This document shows, in pieces, positions 58,077-64,000 of a stretch of 64,000 bases of DNA. Location of the stretch: contig JBAMJR010000087.1 in the NCBI GenBank assembly GCA_038501785.1, forward strand, positions 233,501-297,500, written 5' to 3'. Source of the DNA: Myoxocephalus aenaeus. Lineage: Eukaryota > Chordata > Actinopteri > Perciformes > Cottidae. The position numbers and the translations under genes are program-made. The notes under the pieces are model-generated. The model made no database searches. It was not told where the DNA came from and saw only the letters and a program-made list of their open reading frames with translations. Every line of letters begins with the position of its first letter. Position 1 is the first letter of the stretch.

Positions 58077-58134
58077 CTGATCTGTGGAGCTGAACTCGAG
58101 GGTTCAGCCTCCAGTAGTTTGGCTCGTCGCTCAT
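58077..58134 (-). CDS. Likely first coding exon of ZNF-d (alternative start)
   Basis: Identical arrangement to 19966-20023 and 38619-38676: donor GTTTGTG, the shared 5-base deletion, ATG at 58134-58132, reading MSDEPNYWRLNPRVQLHRS. It lies 7.6 kb upstream of the ZNF-d finger exon. The flanking hAT terminus and both ATGTAG pairs are kept. Confidence 0.55.
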
Positions 58135-58479
58135 TTTCTCTGAAACGAGAAACGTCCTCCTCGTGATCTGCTGTTAATCTGTCAAACAGCTCGTGATGTG
58201 TCCTTTCGTGTCGAGGCTTGAAGCTTGTGTCGAGTAATCCAGGTGCAGCCCAAGTCTCTGTTCCTGTGTTGATCGCTGCTATCGCTACATGACCGAGCTA
58301 CATGCTAGGTGGCTAACACTCGCTAGCTTCTCAGGACTTTACCGGACAATTCCTTTAAAGCTCACAGCGGGTCCGCGTGTCTCTCTATGGCTCCACTGAG
58401 CTCTCCATCCGGCTGCAGCTGCTTCACCTGGTAGACACAGAGCTGGAGGAGAGAAGCTGCTGCTGCTGCTGCTGCTGCT

Positions 58480-58885
58480 TCTTCTTCTTTGAGGTTTATT
58501 GGCGGTAATGCACCAAACAACTGTTTGGTGCATTACCGCCACCAACTGGTATGGAGTGTGAATCAGAATCTCTAGTACTTGTATTATATAAATATATAAT
58601 TATAAAAAATAATAATCATATGTATATATAAATTTAATTCAACAAAAAAATAAAATAAAAACCCAAGGGCTCATATTTTCTCTATTTGTTTGTCTTCCTG
58701 CACATCTCTTTCCTCTGGACTCTATCGTCCGTTTCTGTCCTCTTCTCATTGCTTCTGCCACCTTTCCTTTAACCTCTTTTTAATAATACTTTTGCTTTCT
58801 GCTTCACTGGAATTGACTGCAACATTTGTGCAGCTTCTTCTGCCATTTCATTCCCTTTGACACCAACATTAAAAACACAACTAAA
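58480..58885 (-). mobile_element. I/Nimb-type LINE fragment with RNase H tail
   Basis: Minus-strand reading gives VGVKGNEMAEEAAQM, the C-terminal motif of LINE-encoded RNase H. It is followed by sequence similar to the 3' part of 20370-20945 and the TTGGTGGCGGTAATGCACC end. Around 58500-58545 the end sequence is partly inverted on itself (GCGGTAATGCACCAAACAAC / TTGTTTGGTGCATTACCGC). Confidence 0.6.
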
Positions 58886-59710
58886 CTCCAATAAATGTCT
58901 CAAATATCTTTAATTTCCTTTCATTGGTGCCAAATTAACAGTTGACTCTTTCCAGGAAATAAATTATAAGGAAACTATGACCCGAACCTCTCTTGGTGCA
59001 TTGAATAAAAAGTAAACTTATGATTCTAAGGAAAAGGGAGAACGCTGCTGTCCCTCAGACATGAAGAGTTACTGACTGCTGACCCCTGGTGGTGAAAACA
59101 GGTCAGTGCACCAGAGTGTAAAATGTTAAAAAGGCTAAAAAGAAAACTTTGAAATGGATTATGGCCTCCACCTCCTCCCCAGAGAGGATAACCCAAATAT
59201 TACACATGTTAAATAGTTTTGAACTTGTAATAATAAACTGAATTGTTATCACACTTTAAAAATCTGAATAAATCTGAATAAATAATCTATGTAAGCGGCT
59301 TGTGATCCAATGATAAAATGTACAATACTTGTGCATCAAGATAGCGGCAGCGCCACAAAACCCAATTACCGGAAACACCAAACCCCCCAGCTCTTAAAGG
59401 CACAGTAGCTCTTAGGTGAATGTCTCTCACAGTCCGTATGTGGGTCACCACAATACGACGTTACGTTGCTGAAAACTGCTGTAAAGTGATCAAACTGCTG
59501 TAAAGTGATCAAACTGCTATTGTCTGCATATTCTTATGATCAGACTATAATCTGCATATAAATCATAACAACAAAGAACGTATTTAATTCAGCATGTTGG
59601 AAACTGAACAACGAGACAGTATTCCTCTTAATTTATATTCCAACCTTGTTAATGAAGTAATACTTTGAACCGGGTTGTTCATGTCGTCTGCATGACACAA
59701 AGTATCTAAA
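58886..59710. repeat. Inverted counterpart of the module I right end
   Basis: 58895-59020 is the reverse complement of about 28690-28810. With the + strand first exon at 59711 this indicates that the orientation of the array flips here. 59575-59710 resembles 18590-18740. No gene. Confidence 0.5.
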
Positions 59711-59822
59711 ATGATCTTAACAGCAGATTATGAGGAGGAAGTTTCTCGTTTAAGAGAAAATGAGCGACGACACAAACTACTGGAGGCTGTTTTCAACCCT
59801 CGAGTTCAGCTACACAGATCAG
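59711..59822 (+). CDS. First coding exon of a further ZNF gene, plus strand
   Basis: Reads ADYEEEVSRLRENERRHKLL and EAVFNPRVQLHRS with donor GTTTGTG, in the ancestral frame and without the 5-base deletion of the array copies. The usual MSK start is lost: the sequence upstream is unrelated (GACACAAAGTATCTAAA). An in-frame ATG at 59711 gives MILTADY. Its finger exon would lie beyond 64000, or is missing. Confidence 0.5.
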
Positions 59823-59979
59823 GTTTGTGCTTTTTCATTATTGTTCCCAATCTCCATGCTCGTTTTACAGGTTTAAGTTGTGGGACGGCCCTCAATATGG
59901 CGGCGCAGAACCACTTCCGGTTTGAGCGAAATAAAATGCAGAAATTGACATCCTGGTTCAATTAAAAGCAACAGCAGGG

Positions 59980-60365
59980 CCACAGATAAACGCCTCAGCA
60001 TCGACAGAGCTGACTGTTTAACAAGTCAATAAAGTCTTGCTTCAGAACTTCAGACTCTTGCTTCACAATATCACAGCTCCCCGTATGCACAGTGATGTTT
60101 TTCACCGTGGGATGGTCAGCCACGATGTCCAAGATTGTGTCTCACATTAGAGACCATATCCGTCGGAAAGCAGAGTATTTTAGTATTCTTGCTGCACATC
60201 GTTCTGACATCTTTTACAGCATAGTCACCAACAATCAGTCTCAGGCTCAGTCAGTAGCTTTTCCTGCGGCCTTTTACGTTCACATTTACTCTCAGTTCTT
60301 ACCCTGCTTTTAGAAGATGGCTCCTTATCCAGATCATCAGATGTAGGATCCTGCGACAATGTAGC
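59980..60365 (-). pseudogene. LINE ORF1 esterase (SGNH-type) fragment
   Basis: The minus strand reads LRLIVGDYAVKDVR at about 60245-60204 and, after a frameshift, TILDIVADHPTVKNITVHTG then SCDIVKQESEVLKQDFIDLL. This is the hydrolase domain carried by ORF1 of CR1/L2-group LINEs. The expected GDS nucleophile motif reads GDY. The same element's N-terminal coiled-coil start lies at about 60815-60715. Confidence 0.6.
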
Positions 60366-60369
60366 GAAT

Positions 60370-60690
60370 CTGTTTTGTTTGTTTCTTTTTTATTCAGTCA
60401 ATCATTACAATAATGTAATATATAAAACAGAGACTGAAAAGGTATAGGTTGAAGCATAATGCTTATATATTCCTATCCTAAATTATTATCAATTAAATCA
60501 GATAATTCATTCGAAATTATGAAATAAAAATATAAATACACTTCATTCACACTTGTAACCATCAAAATTGTTTTATAAATAATCCTTTTGAAAACCAAAA
60601 ATGAGTTGACCATTCTTACATTTATGTTAGTGTACAATAGAAATATATCGTCTTTCAATCCCTTTTTTAGCTTTTTGAACAATAAACTTA
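60370..60690 (-). mobile_element. LINE 3' end inserted in the ORF1 fragment
   Basis: AT-rich block that reads as an inverted LINE 3' end (GACTGAAAAGGTATAGGTTGAAGC type). It separates the two halves of the esterase ORF1. Family not assigned. Confidence 0.45.
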
Positions 60691-60830
60691 CAAAGTGGTT
60701 TCATTCTGACACAGTCCATTTACCTCCACGTTCACTTCTAGTCGGTGGATTTTAGTTTCCAAGACTGTAATCTTCTGCAGGAATTTGTGGTAGTCGTCTG
60801 TGGAGAGGGATGGCATCTTGATGCTACTTA
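60691..60830 (-). pseudogene. LINE ORF1 N-terminal fragment
   Basis: The minus strand reads MPSLSTDDYHKFLQKITVLE then TKIHRLEVNVEVNG, a short coiled-coil start typical of fish LINE ORF1 proteins with an esterase domain. The downstream part was displaced by the insertion at 60370-60690. Confidence 0.55.
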
Positions 60831-61369
60831 GCTTTAGCTTAGCTGCGGAAGTATGGCAATAGCCTGTTAAATCTACAAAGAAATAGAGTCCCAGTGATTT
60901 GCAAGTGTCCAGGAGCTGCTGCCCAAAGAGTCTCACAGAAGTAAAACAAGAATACCAGAAGGTATGAGCAGAAAAAATGCAAATGGAGGCGAGAGCAAGC
61001 AGAAAAGCGTCTGCACTGTAAGAAAGCAGGTAGCAGAGAAAAATCAGCTCTCTGACCTGGTGACAGCCAGGCGTTTCCCATCATGCAGCCGGTGGAGAGC
61101 AACTGCGACTCCTGACTCTAAAACCTGCGGCGTCGTCGTTGACCACGTGCGCATGACGTCAGAGGAAGTCAGGATCAAGTCGCACAGAAATCTAACCAGC
61201 ATGCATTATGCGGCGATCGCCGGTGATCGATTCTGATCAGGACCGGCTCATCTCGAACAAACCTATTTCCTCTCCCCTCTTTCTTTGCATCTCTCGATGC
61301 ATCCCTGGTTAGAGGGACTAAGACGCAAGGAAAAGACACAATTGAGGGAAACGGGGATGCATTATGGGT
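60831..61369. repeat. Repeat stretch with an inverted hAT end
   Basis: 61130-61370 is the inverted counterpart of about 53040-53260 and also resembles 37380-37500 (CGATCGCCGGTGATCG). No gene. Confidence 0.5.
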
Positions 61370-61370
61370 A

Positions 61371-62060
61371 GGGTTGGGTACCAAAAACCGGTGCCACTAT
61401 GGTGCCGATACGACCGAAACGCAACGCCGATTTCGGTGTTTCCTTTCGGTGCCCGAGCCGATTGAAATACTTTTTTTACACTACTCTGATGAGTCCGTCC
61501 TGGCAGCAGGTTGTATAGCTACAGTAGCTAGCTAGCCATCAACCTTTTAACAGAGAAAAGTCCGAAAGGTAAACGGTCAAAAGTGTGGCTGTATTTTGCA
61601 AAAAATAATCCAACAACGCGACGTGCAGCAAATGCAACAAAACTGCGTGTAAAGATGAAAAGCCGAACTCCGAGAGAGAAACGCTCAGTTTTCTCCACCA
61701 AACATCGTTGAGGAAACGTCTGTTTTAAATCCTGGAATCTGGACGAGAAAGCTGCAGAGTTTCTAGAGAGGGGAAAAGACTATAAAAAGAACTAGAAACT
61801 TCCTGCTAGAAACGTCTGTTTCGCTGATGGAAGTCAACGTCAGAGCGGAGAAACCGCAGCTGACCGGCAAGAACACCGGCTGAGAAACGCTCCAAGCCGC
61901 GACACAAAGTGAGATTATTAGGAGACGTGTTTGTTCCTCGGTTCAGTTGGTGTTTGCCGAATTCAAGAGCTGCTCCGTCTGGTTCAGAAAAGCTCTGCCA
62001 GTGGATATTAATGACGACGTGTAGTCCAGTAAAGCAGCAGAGTCTGCCCTCGGTGAAAAA
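61371..62060 (+). mobile_element. hAT element fragment with BED-finger remnant
   Basis: Starts AGGGTTGGGTACCAAAAACC, a known style of fish hAT end. At 61565-61700 the plus strand reads RSKVWLYFAKNN and, one frame over, NATCSKCNKTACKDEKPN, a BED-type finger broken by a one-base shift. No catalytic region is visible before the repeats at 62090. Confidence 0.6.
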
Positions 62061-62084
62061 AGTTTGGACACCCTTGATATATGT

Positions 62085-62314
62085 GTGTGTATATATACAC
62101 ACATATATATGTATGTGTGTGTGTGTGTAGATATCTATCTATCTATCTATCTATCAAGGGTGTCCAAACTTTTTTCACAGAGGGCCACAAAGAGAAAAAT
62201 ATATGAAAGTCTGGGTCACTCAGGTGAGGTATATCGCAAAATGAATCAAATGAGGTCAATTATATATATATATATATACATACATACATACATACATACA
62301 TACATACATACATA
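62085..62314. repeat. Simple repeats: GTGTA, TATC, TA and CATA tracts
   Basis: About 62087-62130 (GT/AT), 62130-62156 (ATCT)n, 62259-62276 (TA)n and 62278-62314 (CATA)n. The phrase AAAAAAGTTTGGACACCCTTGA at about 62056 recurs inverted at 62155-62177, so the tracts lie inside a short palindrome. Confidence 0.85.
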
Positions 62315-62997
62315 GAGTGGTCCCTCGTTTATCGCGGGGGATACGTTCTAAAAATAACCCGCAATAGACGAAATCCGCGAAGTAATCAGCTTTATTTTTT
62401 ACAATTATTATACATGTTTTAAGGCCGTAAAACCCCTAACCACACACTTGTATACACTTTTCTCAGACAGGCATTAACTGCACTCTCCGCATCATCTTGC
62501 TCCTCGCTGTCAGCAACGGTTTCATAAAGTTTTTTAGCTTTTGTGCGGATGATGTTGGTGTCCAGCGGAATGTTCTTTTTCCTGCTGTGTCACTGATCCA
62601 CAGAGCTAAAGCAGACTCCATCCTTACGATGGTCTTGTTGCGGACAGTTACAACCCTTTTTGCATCCCTGTTAAAACTTATTGCTGCTTTCGTCCTTATA
62701 TTGTTTTCCTCCTTCTTTATGTAACGAACCGAAGATTCATTTATTCCGTAATGGCGCCCTAAAGCCACGTAACTTCTACCTTCCTTTAACATGTCCAGAA
62801 GTCCATCTTCCTTCTGTACTGTACAGGAGACACTGCACAGAGGAGATTGATTGACAATGGTGTACAGTCCCTTAGCTAATCAGGACGCAGAACACAATGC
62901 GCATTCATACTGTACGCTGTAAAAAAAAGCATGCAAAATTACACAAAAAAAAATCTGCGAGGCCGCGAAAGGTGAACCGCGTTATAGTGAGCGACGA

Positions 62998-62998
<1 letters not shown>
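62315..62998 (-). mobile_element. Tigger/pogo-like DNA transposon, deleted
   Basis: Left end GAGTGGTCCCTCGTTTATCGC and right end, inverted, GTCGTCGCTCACTATAACGCGG, with TA on both sides. Minus-strand 62792-62463 reads MLKEGRSYVALGRHYGINES and SVRYIKKEENNIRTKAAIS, the CENP-B/psq-type helix-turn-helix at the N-terminus of Tigger transposases, then ALALWISDTAGK. The DDD catalytic domain is absent; 684 bases remain. Non-autonomous. Confidence 0.75.

Positions 62999-63066
<68 letters not shown>
62999..63066. repeat. (AT)n microsatellite
   Basis: About 68 bases of uninterrupted AT between the Tigger-like and Tc1-like elements. Confidence 0.95.
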
Positions 63067-63068
<2 letters not shown>

Positions 63069-63072
<4 letters not shown>

Positions 63073-64000
63073 TCATTCACTCACTCACCTAAAGGATTAT
63101 TAGGAACACCATACTAATACTGTGTTTGACCCCCTTTCGCCTTCAGAACTGCCTTAATTCTACATGGCATTGATTCAACAAGGTGCTGAAAGCATTCTTT
63201 AGAAATGTTGGCCCATATTGATAGGATAGCATCTTGCAGTTGATGGAGATTTGTGGGATGCACATCCAGGGCACGAAGCTCCCGTTCCACCACATCCCAA
63301 AGATGCTCTATTGGGTTGAGATCTGGTGACTGCGGGGGCCATTTTAGTACAGTGAACTCATTGTCATGTTCAAGAAACCAATTTGAAATGATTGGAGCTT
63401 TGTGACATGGTGCATTATCCTGCTGGAAGTAGCCATCAGAGGATGAGTACATGGTGGCCATAAAGGGATGGACATGGTCAGAAACAATGCTCAGGTAGGC
63501 CGTGGCATTTAAACGATGCCCAATTGGCACTAAGGGGCCTAAAGTGTGCCAAGAAAACATCCCCCACACCATTACACCACCACCACCAGCCTGCACAGTG
63601 GTAACAAGGCATGATGGATCCATGTTCTCATTCTGTTTACGCCAAATTCTGACTCTACCATCTGAACGTCTCAACAGAAATCGAGACTCATCAGACCAGG
63701 CAACATTTTTCCAGTCTTCAACTGTCCAATTTTGGTGAGCCTCTTTTTCCTATTTGTAGTGGAGATGAGTGGTACCCGGTGGGGTCTTCTGCTGTTGTAG
63801 CCCATCCGCCTCAAGGTTGTGCGTGTTGTGGCTTCACAAATGCTTTGCTGCATACCTCGGTTGTAACGAGTGGTTATTTCAGTCAAAGTTGCTCTTCTAT
63901 CAGCTTGAATCAGTCGGCCCATTCTCCTCTGACCTCTAGCATCAACGAGGCATTTTCGCCCACAGGACTGCCGCATACTGGATGTTTTTCCCTTTTCACA
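63069..64000 (-). mobile_element. Tc1/mariner element, 3' part, runs off the window
   Basis: The end near 63087 (CACCTAAAGGATTATTAGGA) precedes the stop of a Tc1-like transposase. The other terminus is beyond 64000. Adjacent to an (AT)n tract, consistent with TA targeting. Confidence 0.85.
63114..63976 (-). pseudogene. Tc1-like transposase, frameshifted, DD36E spacing
   Basis: DDE-family DNA transposase acting on its own terminal repeats. The part up to about 63735 reads GRLIQADRRATLTEITTRYN and RRMGYNSRRPHRVPLIS (second half of the DNA-binding domain). A short deletion after NRKKRLT shifts the frame. The remainder reads NWTVEDWKNVAWSDESRFLL (first Asp), DGYFQQDNAPCHKA (second Asp) and PPQSPDLNPIEHLWDVVERE (Glu), ending GGQTQY and stop. 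The catalytic triad is intact in sequence; the second Asp and Glu are separated by 36 residues. The N-terminal HTH lies beyond the window. Not translatable as one protein. Confidence 0.88.

Overview
This is a vertebrate nuclear window, almost certainly from a teleost (probably percomorph) fish. The evidence is a Rex3 element whose two well-known PCR-primer sites are readable, teleost-type C2H2 zinc-finger genes, fish-type hAT, Tc1, piggyBac-like, Tigger, Ty3/gypsy and LINE remnants, long AT microsatellites, and no operons or compact coding. There are no rRNA genes, no credible functional tRNA and no CRISPR.

The backbone is a recently duplicated zinc-finger locus. Four C2H2 exons are present: ZNF-a (5306-6654, +), ZNF-b (12078-13267, -), ZNF-c (31085-32205, -) and ZNF-d (49368-50434, -). 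ZNF-b, -c and -d each sit in a direct module of about 18-19 kb (I about 10.24-29.37 kb, II about 29.37-48.17 kb, III from about 48.17 kb to at least 58.56 kb). ZNF-a lies in an inverted copy of the module I zinc-finger half (arms about 0.8-7.3 kb and 11.0-18.2 kb). Another inverted stretch begins at about 58.9 kb, with a first exon at 59711-59822 on the + strand. A short first coding exon lies 6.4-7.7 kb upstream of each minus-strand finger exon (19966-20023, 38619-38676, 58077-58134). All three share a 5-base deletion that an ATG in another frame appears to compensate. A full-length version of the exon is at 28103-28292.

Between the finger genes the modules hold transposable elements and a degenerate C-type lectin gene (fullest in module II, 41789-44700; a broken remnant in module I, 26625-27128). 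Comparing modules gives several filled/empty-site pairs: a Ty3/gypsy element (21669-22971), a piggyBac-like element (24197-25983), and large deletions.

The right end (59.9-64 kb) is a pile of repeats: a LINE ORF1 esterase fragment, a hAT with a BED finger remnant, a Tigger-like element inside TA/CATA repeats, and a Tc1/mariner transposase with a DD36E spacing that runs off the window.

The likely functional genes are the zinc-finger genes. They have changing finger number and contact residues and sit among the kinds of elements such proteins often bind, but a role in repressing transposons is only an inference.
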